From Gimesia chilikensis (GTDB lineage: Bacteria; Planctomycetota; Planctomycetia; Planctomycetales; Planctomycetaceae), in contig NZ_CP036266.1 of assembly GCF_007744075.1 (NCBI RefSeq), forward strand, positions 6,809,248 through 6,873,247: a stretch of 64,000 nt of DNA, read 5' to 3'. The notes beneath the pieces were generated by a model. The model was not told where the DNA came from and made no database searches. It saw only the letters and a list, made by a program, of their open reading frames with translations. Position 1 is the first letter of the stretch; each line of letters begins with the position of its first letter. Of this stretch, positions 33,017 to 43,100 are shown in pieces. A program made the position numbers and the translations under genes.

Positions 33017-34851
33017 GCACACATGCTGTAGGACAAGTCAGGCCAAGCCAGCTACTATGGACCTATGGACCTGGAGCGTTAATTGACCTTCCTAATTTGT
33101 CTGTGATCACTATGGGATTAGACAGATGGGATATCGATAGATGCCCTCCAGTGGAAGAGGCGAGATTGCTGGATGCAGTAAGACGGGTTCTTGGAGCACA
33201 GGTTTCACATTTGAGAATGCCACCATTCTTGAATGATGAAGATGCAAGCCCGTTCTCTGCTGAGGGCAAGGTTGGTGTTCCTGTCAGACCATTTCCCCGC
33301 TGGCTGCGTTGTGTGAGATGTGGACTTCTATCCGAATATGACTTGGGGCTTTTCAGTATAAAGGCAAACCCTTACAGACCCGAACAGACGCATTTTGTTC
33401 ATACCAATTGCGAAAAGGGAGCCAATGCGGATGCAGTGCCAGCACGCTTTCTTTTGGCCTGTCGCAATGGCCATCTGGATGATTTTCCTTGGCACTGGTT
33501 CGTTCATGCTGGGCCATCTCCGTGTATCGGATCGCTTCGTTTTTTTGAACGAGGCGCTTCATTACAAACCGAAAACCTGTGGGTAAAATGTGACACCTGT
33601 GGTCAGTCAAGATCTCTCGTTCACGCATTTGGACGTGAAGGACAAGATAATCTGCCTGCTTGCAGAGGTCGTCATCCACATCTAGACAAGTATGATTCTA
33701 TCTGTGAAGAACAACCCCGGGCTGTTCTTCTTGGGGCGACGAATAGTTGGTTTCCAATTACACTTTCGGTTCTGGCTATCCCACTGGAAAAGAACCAGCT
33801 TTCACAACTGATACTTGATGGATGGGATTATTTCTACGAAGTCGAATCTGTTGACGAAGTCAAGATAGTCGTCAAGACTTTGACAAAAGCCAACAGTCTT
33901 CCTGGTATAGATAAATTCCCAGCGGAAGAAATATGGCTAGCGATTCAAGATCGAAAAGACGGTAATACTGCTGAGCATGTTTCTGATGGTGACATTAAGG
34001 GCCCCGAGTGGGATGTTCTTATATCTCCAAATCCACCGACGGATTGGCCCCATTTTTTGAGTAGCGAGGTCGCGAGGCCAGACGCATACAAGGATGCTCT
34101 AGATTCAGTCCTCTTGCTCGAACGATTGAGGGAAGTGAATGCATTGATTGGATATACTCGGGTTGAGGCCCCTGAAGAGTCTGCAGACGAGGATGAGAGA
34201 CCTCCGATGTCCGATCTTTGCAAAGGAAAACCGAATTGGGTACCAGCCGGTGAAGTTCATGGAGAAGGGATATTCATCCGTTTTAATGAGAAAGCAATTT
34301 CTCAATGGGAGTCATCTGATGCAGTCTTGCTCAGAGACCAAAAAATCGAGCTAGGTCATCGTGGCTGGAGAAATGCACGAGGATTAGATCCTGAAATTAG
34401 CTACCCCGGTATTAGATATACGATGCTGCACACATTCTCGCACTTGCTGATCAGGGAACTGGCATTGGAATGTGGCTACAACGCCGCAAGTATCCGTGAA
34501 CGGATCTATGCTGACAAAGATAATAAAATGGCCGGAGTTCTTGTCTATACTGCAGCAGCAGACTCGGATGGGACTCTTGGTGGACTCGTAGATCTAGGGA
34601 GACCAGAAAGTCTTGGAAGGTTGATAGAACAAGCGTTGAACAGGGCAAAGGTATGTTCGTCTGATCCATTATGTTCCGAGCATAATCCAAATGAAGACCG
34701 GTCTCTCCATGCATCAGCTTGTCATGCTTGTACATTCGTGGCTGAAACATCCTGTGAAAGAGGTAATCGCTATTTGGATAGAGCACTGTTAGTGGAAACA
34801 TTCGAATGCAAAGACACAGCTTTTTTTAGTAAAGCCACTAAAAACACATAG
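33013..34851 (+). CDS. drmB: DrmB (DUF1998) of a DISARM system
   Basis: A 612-residue protein overlapping the helicase stop by 4 bp. Early motifs VGQVRPSQLLWTYGPGALID and LPNLSVITMGLDRWD are typical of DrmB. It has CxxC-like clusters at about 97-100 (LRCVRCGLLSEYDLG) and around 190 (CDTCGQSR). The DUF1998 domain near the C-terminus reads YTMLHTFSHLLIRELALECG, then ...LGGLVDLG and a final cysteine cluster (CHACTFVAETSCERGNRYLD). DrmB works with DrmA to bind and process incoming DNA. Its size and order match known DISARM operons. Confidence 0.9.
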   Translation: MSTHAVGQVRPSQLLWTYGPGALIDLPNLSVITMGLDRWDIDRCPPVEEARLLDAVRRVLGAQVSHLRMPPFLNDEDASPFSAEGKVGVPVRPFPRWLRCVRCGLLSEYDLGLFSIKANPYRPEQTHFVHTNCEKGANADAVPARFLLACRNGHLDDFPWHWFVHAGPSPCIGSLRFFERGASLQTENLWVKCDTCGQSRSLVHAFGREGQDNLPACRGRHPHLDKYDSICEEQPRAVLLGATNSWFPITLSVLAIPLEKNQLSQLILDGWDYFYEVESVDEVKIVVKTLTKANSLPGIDKFPAEEIWLAIQDRKDGNTAEHVSDGDIKGPEWDVLISPNPPTDWPHFLSSEVARPDAYKDALDSVLLLERLREVNALIGYTRVEAPEESADEDERPPMSDLCKGKPNWVPAGEVHGEGIFIRFNEKAISQWESSDAVLLRDQKIELGHRGWRNARGLDPEISYPGIRYTMLHTFSHLLIRELALECGYNAASIRERIYADKDNKMAGVLVYTAAADSDGTLGGLVDLGRPESLGRLIEQALNRAKVCSSDPLCSEHNPNEDRSLHASACHACTFVAETSCERGNRYLDRALLVETFECKDTAFFSKATKNT

Positions 34852-35669
34852 TGCCAAACCGAGAATTGAGAGCAATTTCAGATGATGGGGAAATCTTGAA
34901 TACTGATTTATGGAAAACCATAGCGGACATTGGGATCGAGCTTCATCCTGACCGGGTCAACACAATAGCGGACAAACTAGCTAATATTTCTTCAATAGAC
35001 GAATTTTACCAGGTGAGCTCCAGTTTCGGCCCTGTTTCCAATAGAACGATGATGGACGCATTGGAGAAGGCATGGCGAAAAGATCCCGAGGTCTTGCCTT
35101 TGGAACTCGCTGCAGCATTGCGTGGGGCTTCTGGAACTGCCGCCATTATGGAAAAGCGTGAAGCGGTCGAGATGGTCTGGACTGGTCCGTTTACTGGTTT
35201 GGTAGCTTCTCGACATACTGAGCAGGTTCTGCTTGAGGTGATAGGTGCTGCCAAATGGAGACTTTTCATTGTCAGCTTCGTTGCTTATGACATTGATTCG
35301 GTCAAAAAGGCACTACAAGAAGCTATTGGCAGAAACGTAAAGATCAATATCTTACTTGAATCTTCAAAAGATCATGGAGGTAAGATAGATATTGATTCGA
35401 TAGATGCCTTCAAAAAAGCTATACCGTCAGCAAATATGTATGCGTGGAAATCCAAATCAAAATCTTCAGATCAATGGAATGGTGCAGTTCATGCAAAATG
35501 TGCTGTTGCCGATGGATCTCTTGCTTTCATTACAAGTGCCAATCTCACCAGAGCGGCCATGGAGAAGAACATGGAACTCGGTGTCTTGGTGCGTGGAGGA
35601 AATTTACCTGAAAAGCTTGAATTACATCTAGATGCAATGGTGTCTACCAGAGTGATAGAGAAAATATGA
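34851..35669 (+). CDS. drmC: DrmC (phospholipase D-like nuclease) of a DISARM system
   Basis: A 272-residue protein starting with GTG inside the DrmB stop (TAGTG). The C-terminal half is a PLD domain: KWRLFIVSFVAYDIDSVKKA, KINILLESS and the HKD motif HAKCAVADGSLAFITSANLT (His about 215, Lys 217, Asp 222). Only one HKD motif is seen, so a dimer would form the active site. In other DISARM systems DrmC is dispensable or accessory for protection. It lies directly before a Vsr gene. Confidence 0.9.
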   Translation: MPNRELRAISDDGEILNTDLWKTIADIGIELHPDRVNTIADKLANISSIDEFYQVSSSFGPVSNRTMMDALEKAWRKDPEVLPLELAAALRGASGTAAIMEKREAVEMVWTGPFTGLVASRHTEQVLLEVIGAAKWRLFIVSFVAYDIDSVKKALQEAIGRNVKINILLESSKDHGGKIDIDSIDAFKKAIPSANMYAWKSKSKSSDQWNGAVHAKCAVADGSLAFITSANLTRAAMEKNMELGVLVRGGNLPEKLELHLDAMVSTRVIEKI

Positions 35670-36091
35670 TGGACACCGTTGACAGAAATACTCGATCCAA
35701 GATCATGAAAAGTGTTCCACAAAAGAACACGAAACCCGAAATGCGTTTGAGAAAGGCATTGCATAGAATGGGGTTTCGATATCGGCTGCATGACAAGAGG
35801 TTGCCCGGCTCTCCTGATCTTGTATTTCCAAAACACAAAGCAATCATTTTTGTGCATGGCTGCTTTTGGCATCGGCATGGCTGTAAACAAACGACGACCC
35901 CCAAATCACGAAAAGAATTCTGGAAAGCAAAATTCAAAGCCAATATTCAGAGAGATAAGAAGAATATTCTAGAGCTTGAAAATGCAGGTTGGCGAGTGAT
36001 AGTCGTATGGGAATGCGAGCTAAAAAACAGCGATCAAAATGATCTTTTCGAAAAGATACAGGATTTTTTGCTTAACGTAAAAACGGTATAA
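35666..36091 (+). CDS. vsr: Very short patch repair endonuclease Vsr
   Basis: A 141-residue Vsr nuclease that nicks beside T:G mismatches made when 5-methylcytosine deaminates, so it fits the C5 methyltransferase at the operon start. It has VDRNTRSKIMKSVPQKNTKP, the catalytic aspartate region RLPGSPDLVF (Asp about 51) and the zinc and histidine region FVHGCFWHRHGCK. It overlaps the DrmC stop by 4 bp; the second ATG at 35669 is also possible. A Vsr downstream of Dcm is common; inclusion inside a DISARM operon is less usual. Confidence 0.9.
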   Translation: MMDTVDRNTRSKIMKSVPQKNTKPEMRLRKALHRMGFRYRLHDKRLPGSPDLVFPKHKAIIFVHGCFWHRHGCKQTTTPKSRKEFWKAKFKANIQRDKKNILELENAGWRVIVVWECELKNSDQNDLFEKIQDFLLNVKTV

Positions 36092-36149
36092 CCAGGTAAT
36101 CCTCTGGAGCATCTAAGTCAAAGTATCAAAAATCGGAAAAACACTTACA

Positions 36150-36893
36150 ATGTGTGACTCATATCAAGAATTACTGCAATGCTCTCTTGGTGTTACTGCT
36201 GAAGCTCTATCAATCGCAAATCTCGGAAAGATGCTCAACGAACGCTACTTGCATCACCATATGTCTCACCAGCTGCAGGAACAGTGTGGTCTCCTAGAAC
36301 TTCATAATCCTGGGATTAGACCTCTGCTGCATCCAGAGTGGCCCACTTGGAAGAAATCGACTGGATTGGAGTATGGTCAGTACCAGAGACGAAGTGGAGA
36401 AGGTGAATTAAAGACGAAAAAGACTTTTCCAGTAAAAAAAGAAAAAGGTGGGGCGGGTTTTATAGACTTTGCGCTGGGGGACTATGCGTGTCCGACTATT
36501 GCAATTGAAGTTACGACAAAATTTGGTTGGTGTCATGAAGAAGTTATTTACGACATGATGAAATTGATTGATGGAAGAAATAGCTCGTTCAAGGCTGTGA
36601 TATCCTGTAATATCATCCTGAGAGAGAATGGGCTTGCAGAGAATGGGCTTGCAGAGAATGGGCTTGCAGAGAATGGCTATAAGACCCGCCTAAGACTAAG
36701 AATGAATCAGGCACTCGCAAAGGCAAGAGACAGGCTGTGGGGATATTTGTGCAATGACGGACGTAAAATATTCTTTTTTGCATCAGAAATTGCATCCGAC
36801 AGTCGCAGATATTGGTTTTATGAAAGTCACTCAGACGAGTTTATAGAAAGCGAACAATTACCACCAATTTTATCAGACACCATAAATAATTAG
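36150..36893 (+). CDS. Putative PD-(D/E)XK-like nuclease
   Basis: A 247-residue soluble protein. Its centre, GFIDFALGDYACPTIAIEVTTKFGW, has an aspartate (about 107) followed by Glu-x-x-x-Lys (about 121-125) on adjacent strands, which resembles a PD-(D/E)XK core. It is 58 bp downstream of Vsr on the same strand and has a similar low GC content. In the following loop the sequence NGLAE occurs three times because of an in-frame 15 bp tandem repeat. It could instead be a plain hypothetical. The nuclease call is from motif shape only. Confidence 0.45.
   Translation: MCDSYQELLQCSLGVTAEALSIANLGKMLNERYLHHHMSHQLQEQCGLLELHNPGIRPLLHPEWPTWKKSTGLEYGQYQRRSGEGELKTKKTFPVKKEKGGAGFIDFALGDYACPTIAIEVTTKFGWCHEEVIYDMMKLIDGRNSSFKAVISCNIILRENGLAENGLAENGLAENGYKTRLRLRMNQALAKARDRLWGYLCNDGRKIFFFASEIASDSRRYWFYESHSDEFIESEQLPPILSDTINN
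36624..36676 (+). repeat. 15 bp tandem repeat, 3.5 copies, inside a coding region
   Basis: GAGAATGGGCTTGCA repeats three times perfectly (36624-36668) plus GAGAATGG (36669-36676). Because the unit is 15 bp, slippage changes the protein by steps of five residues and keeps the frame. A possible local length-variable site. Confidence 0.9.
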
Positions 36894-36933
36894 ACAATGA
36901 ATAGCGGACCGCCTGAATTTTAGGGAAGACGCA

Positions 36934-37821
36934 ATGATTGATTATACAGAAATCGACTTTAGAACGGATGGGTGGGAGCAGTTTGCAAGGGATTTCCTTG
37001 TGACAAGGGGTTTTTTCATAGAGTCTACCGTAGATCGTGGTCCGGATCACGGAAAAGACTTATTGGTAACGGAAAACCTAAAAGGAAACCTTAGTAGTTA
37101 TCAATTTCGTTGGCTTGTTAGTTGCAAACACAATGCGACAAGCGGAAAATCAGTTTCCGAAGACGACGAACCGAACATTCTTGAGCGTCTTAAGCATTTC
37201 AAGGCCGATGGCTTCATCGGGTTCTATTCGACATTAGCCTCGTCTGGCCTAAATAGTCGACTCCAGGCGTTGCGCGAGAATAAGGAGATTAAAGACTATT
37301 CAATTTTTGATGGTCGTCTTATCGAAAATCTGCTCATGACTACTGGGTATTCACCACTGATGTTACAGTATTTCCCAAACTCATACAAAAATATTCGGCC
37401 TTTACATCTCATTCTAGACGAGTACCAACCGCTAAAATGTAAGGTGTGTGGTAAAGACCTGTTAATGGAGTTGTATTTAAAAGAACATGTTGGGAACCTT
37501 GTGCATGCCAAGGTAGGATCAGAATTCCACGAAGCCTACGTTGTGTGCAAAGTTGAGTGTGATGAAGTAGCGGAGAAGCAGCAACATGCACTTGAACGAA
37601 TCACTCAATGGGCTGACCTAGATGATTTGGTTATGCCAATAGAATTTCTGAGGCACATATTTACAATGGTAAATCGAATTAGATCCGGACAAGACCGTTA
37701 TACAGACGAGGCATTTGACCAAGCTAAAAACATACTTATTTCTCTGGCCCAAAGAGTTTTGCGTCACACAACTGCAGAGGAACGTCAACGGTTTGTTGAG
37801 TTGTCACAAATTCCATTCTAA
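36934..37821 (+). CDS. Mrr-like restriction endonuclease domain protein
   Basis: A 295-residue protein, possibly an endonuclease. Residues 13-100 (GWEQFARDFLVTRGFFIEST, then GPDHGKDLLV, then WLVSCKHN) match the core of Mrr_cat proteins: the aspartate of KDLL and the lysine of SCKHN occupy catalytic positions, with Ser in place of the usual Gln or Glu before it. A zinc-pair CKVCGKDLL appears near residue 170, and the C-terminus is helical. It lies 40 bp after the preceding nuclease-like gene and is the last gene before the integrase. Likely defence cargo of the island. Confidence 0.65.
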   Translation: MIDYTEIDFRTDGWEQFARDFLVTRGFFIESTVDRGPDHGKDLLVTENLKGNLSSYQFRWLVSCKHNATSGKSVSEDDEPNILERLKHFKADGFIGFYSTLASSGLNSRLQALRENKEIKDYSIFDGRLIENLLMTTGYSPLMLQYFPNSYKNIRPLHLILDEYQPLKCKVCGKDLLMELYLKEHVGNLVHAKVGSEFHEAYVVCKVECDEVAEKQQHALERITQWADLDDLVMPIEFLRHIFTMVNRIRSGQDRYTDEAFDQAKNILISLAQRVLRHTTAEERQRFVELSQIPF

Positions 37822-37962
37822 TGAGCAATTCCATGAAAACTCATTAGCCCCAAATGAAGAACCACCTGAAATTATTTTCTAATTTTTAATCACGACTTTT
37901 ATGTATTAGATAGGATAGATAACTAATGAAATAAAAAGCACCTCAATCATAAATCTAGGTAA

Positions 37963-39366
37963 TTATCGTTCGGATTTTAATACTTCATAGTGGTTCATCA
38001 ACCAACCTCTGGCCATTGATATAGCAGGGCGAATTGACATTGCTTGAGAAAGTTGGATTCTTTTCGTATAAGGACGTGAATGGGTATAAGTTGCAGTCAT
38101 TCCCAAACCATGGCTCGCTCCATTAGTCGCGGAAGTAGAATGTCCCATCAATTCACTACGGATCAAGGGATCTACGTTCCCATCCTGTAAGCTCGTGGCA
38201 AAAAGATGTCGTAGCGATTTAGGGGCGGTGAAATGGGGTAGTTCCAATAGCTTTGTCAGCTTGATGAATTCCGATCGTATCCGATCGGTTTTCAAAGCAC
38301 CGCTATCGCGCCAGATTGTTCGTGAGATTTTCATCCACTGGTTTCTATTGATAGCTTTGCTGGAGGTGGTCACTTCTTGAACTACTCGTTGTTGGAGCGT
38401 GGCTTCAAGTTGGTTTTCAGTATGGTCATTCAGCTCAGGCCGTACAATGGCTGATGTATAACGGCGTTGCATAAAGACTGGACCAGTGACTCGATCACCA
38501 ACTGTGATTTTCAGAACATCTCTCAGTTCATCGATCAATGGGATATCACGTTCATTACGTGTCTTTACTTGCCAGCCTAAATGAGGTTTGTTTCTGATGA
38601 AGAGCATTCCTGTTTTCAGATCGAGATCGTCTGGTAACAGCAAGTGCGTGAGCTCTCCTGGCCGTAGTCCCGTAAGCATAAGCGTGAGAAAGATAGGAAA
38701 CTGCCAGTCGTCACAGGCTTCCAGAAACGCCTTTTCCTGATCGGGACTGAAGATGGAAACAGCTTTGGCATTTTCAATCGGGATACGGTCCAGGTCGAGA
38801 CAGGAGAACGGGTTTTCGGCATAGGGAGACAGGTGCCGTCGTTTAATTGCGTAGCCGAACATGCTACGGCAGCATTGCAAAATATATTTGATGCCTTTGT
38901 CGAGCAGGGGACGCTTCTGTGAATTCTCATGCCCATTTGGAGCGACATCGATCGTCCGCAGATAATGCACAAACTCCTCAGCATGTCTAGCCTGGAACTG
39001 AGATGTTTTCGATGCGACCCCTTTCTCTCTGACGAAGTTGATGAGATGAGTTGTTGCCGCACGATAACGCCGGATGGTCTGTAGAGAAGAACGCAGAACC
39101 TGTTCGTGGTGGTTGAGCCATCTGGTTTGCAGTTCATCGATCTGGACCGGCTCAAAATTGAAAACGGAATGCGTGTGTGACTCCAGTTGAGAATTGATCT
39201 GGGCTGCCATTTGACGTGCATGGTCTTTGTCCGGACCAATCCGGGGACGTAAACGTTTTCCGTTTTCCTGGTAGGTGAGATACCAGATTTTACCACGCAG
39301 ATCGCCGCGGACTTTGCCGATACGGAACGATGTCTTCCGATTTTGTTTTGATGATTGCTTCATCAA
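37963..39366 (-). CDS. Tyrosine recombinase (integrase) of the tRNA-linked island
   Basis: A 467-residue phage-type integrase. It has an N-terminal arm and SAM-like domain (about residues 25-190), then the catalytic domain with LTGLRPGELTHLL (Arg), SLRHLFATSL (Arg and His), LMGHST (His) and ATYTHSR (Tyr). Its start is about 130 bp from the 3' end of tRNA-Ser, the classic arrangement for a tRNA-integrating element, with its C-terminal end pointing into the island. It should catalyse excision or integration at that tRNA. Similar layout to the integrase at 10456-11892, although the two are not identical. Confidence 0.85.
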   Translation of the reverse strand: MMKQSSKQNRKTSFRIGKVRGDLRGKIWYLTYQENGKRLRPRIGPDKDHARQMAAQINSQLESHTHSVFNFEPVQIDELQTRWLNHHEQVLRSSLQTIRRYRAATTHLINFVREKGVASKTSQFQARHAEEFVHYLRTIDVAPNGHENSQKRPLLDKGIKYILQCCRSMFGYAIKRRHLSPYAENPFSCLDLDRIPIENAKAVSIFSPDQEKAFLEACDDWQFPIFLTLMLTGLRPGELTHLLLPDDLDLKTGMLFIRNKPHLGWQVKTRNERDIPLIDELRDVLKITVGDRVTGPVFMQRRYTSAIVRPELNDHTENQLEATLQQRVVQEVTTSSKAINRNQWMKISRTIWRDSGALKTDRIRSEFIKLTKLLELPHFTAPKSLRHLFATSLQDGNVDPLIRSELMGHSTSATNGASHGLGMTATYTHSRPYTKRIQLSQAMSIRPAISMARGWLMNHYEVLKSER

Positions 39367-39454
39367 CAGAACCTTTCAGAGAACCCCCATGCCACAAAAC
39401 GCCACAAAAAGTGCCACAAATGGGAAGCTCTGGAGCGGTCCAGAAAAAGCAAAT

Positions 39455-39486
39455 GCCGCTGAGTTATAGGGTTATAACTCAACGGC
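39455..39486 (-). terminator. Terminator after tRNA-Ser
   Basis: A 14 bp stem (39455-39468 with 39473-39486; one G.T wobble) with a 4 nt loop is followed on the minus strand by ATTTGCTTTTTC. It lies just past the 3' end of the tRNA, between it and the integrase. Confidence 0.7.
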
Positions 39487-39494
39487 AATCAAAT

Positions 39495-39582
<88 letters not shown>

Positions 39583-40117
39583 GGACGGACCGCGGTACCC
39601 ATACAGGGACTGCGGAGCCAGCGTGTTTCACAGCATATAAGTAACGTGGCTCAGCGTCAAATTCCAGCCGGGACTGACTTTGCTTTTCCTGTAAAGACAA
39701 ACCGAATCGCTTTGTCGTTCACTCTACAGTCGGTCGGGAGTCCAACTTTCTCCTCTTTTTTCACGTAGGAAACAGTGAATGTCTGCATTAAAAGGAAAGA
39801 CCGGAAGGCCAGTCAGGCGCAGGAACAGCTTGAATTTGGACGATTCCGTGCATCTTTCTTGCAGACTCCCCGACGTCGGGATATGCTGGTATTCATAGAG
39901 ATTTTCTGTAAAGAAAGGTTCCCTTTCATCTTGGAAAAATCATCTCTCGCAGAAAATAACTATCTGACAGCGAACATTTGATAAACGAAGTAGGTATGAT
40001 GTATGCCGGGGTATGCCCATTCTGTGGGGTGCTTTCGACAGGCGTGATGTCACAGGTATCGATTCCTCATCTCTCACGACCTCGGTTCATCCGTTCATTA
40101 GCGATGGAATTTAGAAT
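39583..40117. other. Intergenic, likely promoter region of the TPR operon
   Basis: About 535 bp between tRNA-Ser and the envelope operon. No frame is convincing; no repeat or hairpin stands out. The tRNA promoter would be near its left part. Confidence 0.5.
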
Positions 40118-43100
40118 ATGCGTCTTTTCCATTTTGTTTCGATCGTGACTCTGTTTACGGTTTTGACTTTCGCGTCCTCTCTCCCTGCAGAAGAACAGTA
40201 TCTGGAATTTGTGCAGGGGTTGCGTGAGAAAAATTATCACGATATCGCACTCGATTACCTGAATCAGATCGAAGCAGCCAAGGAGACTCCTAAAGAGGTC
40301 CGCGAGCTGATTCCCTTCGAACGTGCCATGACGCTGATGCTGTTCTCGCGAACCCAGAAACTTCCCGAAGAACAGGAAGAGACGCTGAATAAAGCACTGG
40401 CGCAGCTGGAACTGTTCGCTAAGCAGAACCCGAATCACCCCAAAGCGGGTACCGCGAATACGGAACGGGGAAAGATTATTCTGGAGAAAGCGGAAGTCGA
40501 AGTCCGCAAGGCAGAATCCCCCTCAGAGCAGAACAACAAGAAGGCCCATCAGGAAGCAGCCCGCAAGCTGATTGCCCAGGCACGCAGTATCTTCCAGAAA
40601 GCATACGATCAGCACGAAAAGACCTGGAAATCGTTCCCGGCAACCTTTATCGACAAAAACAAAGAGCCGGAAAAATACGAAGCCCGCGCCAAAGCGGAAA
40701 TACAATTCATGAGTGCGCAGCTGGACCTGGCTCAGTGTACTTATGCAGAAGCTCAAACATACGATCCCGGCAGTGCCGACTTCAACCGGCTGCTGAAAAA
40801 GGCTTCAGAAGAGTACGCCAAGATTCACGAACGTTACCGCAGTCAGGTGGGTGGTCTATATGCCCGCATGTGGCAGGGGAAATGTTTTGAAGAGCAGGGC
40901 GAACTGGGCCGGGCCCTGGGGATTTATAATGAACTGTTGGGGCACCCGGGTAAATCGCAGCCTATCCGGCAGTTAAAAGACAACATTCTGCAGTTCCGCC
41001 TGATCTGTCTGAATGATGAAAAGAAAAAAGACTATCAGCTGGTCATCAATGAAGCCGAGCAGTGGCTCAAGGAAAACCGGTCCCGCAGACGCACCGCCGT
41101 CGGCCAGGGAATCACCTGGGAACTGGCGCGGGCACAAGAAGCACTGGCCACCCAGGAAGGGGTGAAACCAGCGGACCAGGAACGCATCCTGCGTCAGGCA
41201 CTGACCAACGCCCGCTTCGTGAATGCTTTCCGCGGGAAGTTTCGTGACGTTTCCCGCCTGATGATCGGCCGAATCAACGCTAAAATTCAGGGACGGGCAG
41301 GCGGCGATCCTGAAGACTTCGCCACCGCTTATGGCCTGGGACAGGATCGTATTCAGCAGACCAAAACGCTGAAGGAGAAGGTAGCCGCAGCGAAAACACC
41401 TGCCGACAAGAAAAAGGCGCAGGTGGAACTGGACCAGTTCATGGAAGAGACCGCACGTCTGCTGAAGCTGGGCCTCAAACTGGCAGACAAGAAAACCGAT
41501 CCCAAAGAACTCGACCACGCCCGCTTCCTACTCTGCTACACCTACTATAACCTGCGGCGGAGCTATGAATGTGCAGTGCTCGGAGAATTCGTCGCCAACT
41601 ACCACGACAAAGACAGCTCCCAGGTCGCCCTGGACGCCGCTTATCTGGCGTTGGCAGGTTATCTGCAGGCCTATAACGATTCCCCCAAAGAGCAACGTTA
41701 CGTCGACAATCAGCACATGGAGAGTATCTGTAACCTGATCACGGAAAAATGGCCGGAAAGCGATCGGGCCAACGATGCGAAAATTCAGCTGGGTAACATC
41801 TACAGCCAGACTGAGCGTCCGGTAGAAGCAGCCAAATGGTATTCCAAGGTTCCTGCTTCGGCCCCTCAATATGTCGACGCCCAGATCAAAGCCGGACAGG
41901 CTTACTGGAACAGTTATCTGACGGCACTGGCCCGTCGTTCTGACGACAAACCCGCGAATCTGAATGAGTGGGCCTCACTGGCTGAGAAACACCTGCGAAC
42001 GGGGATTGCTGCCACAGAGAAAAAGGTGCCGGCTAAAGATCCTGCTCCTGAAATCCTGACCGCAGCCAAGACTTCTCTGGCACAGATCGCATTGGACAAA
42101 GGCAACTACCAGGAAGCCATCGACATCCTGGGGAAAGATCCTCATTCGGTGCTCAAAGCAATTTACGTCGCTAAAGGCAAAAAACGCCCTGCCAGAGGAG
42201 TGCAGAGTTCCGAATTTGCCAACCTGGTCTACCAGTTACAGTTACGTGGTTATATTGGCCTGCAGCAGATCGATCTGGCCCGAAAAGCGATGCAGCAGTT
42301 GGAAGAATCCGCCTCCGGTTCCGGAGGAGAAGCGATTACCGACATGTATCGGCAACTGGGTGAAAAAATCACTGAAGAAATTGAACGGCTGAAAGCGACC
42401 GGCGATACAAAGCGACTGGCAGACGTACGGAAATCACTGGAAACCTTCCTGAACGATATCTTCAAGCGGAAAGATCAGACTTACGGATCACTGGTCTGGA
42501 TTGGAGAGACTTATTATGGAATGGGACTGGGAGCCAGCGAAGATCCCGCCACGGCCCGCAAGTATTTCGATAAAGCGGCAGCCGCCTTCGAAGAAATTAA
42601 GAAACGGCAGGCAGCCACGGGCGATTTCATTCCCGGCAATTTCGAAGTCGGCATTACTCTACGACTGGTAAACTGCAAACGGGAACAGGATGAGTTTGAA
42701 GCAGCCCTCACACTGCTCACTCCTGTCTTAAAGGAAAAAGACAAGTCTCCCGAAGTTCAGTTTGAAGCAGCCAAGATTTTGATGGACTGGGCCGAAAGTG
42801 GACAGGGTAATTCCAACGAAAAGTATATGCAGGCAATCAACGGGATGCAGCTTGAGAATGGTGCTTTGATTCGTGGCTGGGCCTATCTGGCACGGCTGCT
42901 GTCAAAGTCCATGGCTTCCTCCGGGCGAGACGACCTGAAGAAGATGTATTACGACGCCCAGTACAACAGCATCGACACGCGTCGCAAATACGGTATTGCC
43001 AGCAATGATGTTTCACAACTGGAGATGGCCAAATCGGAAGCAAACGTCTTTGCTCAGATCAGCGTGGATCTGCCCGATGATGTCTACGAGCGATTTAATC

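Noticed and set aside
36624-36676. Tandem repeat considered as a CRISPR array
   Set aside because: The units are contiguous 15 bp copies without spacers and stay in frame in a gene. No cas genes are nearby.
39775-39981. 68-codon frame between tRNA-Ser and the TPR gene
   Set aside because: No ribosome binding site, no domain and unusual composition; more likely non-coding promoter sequence.
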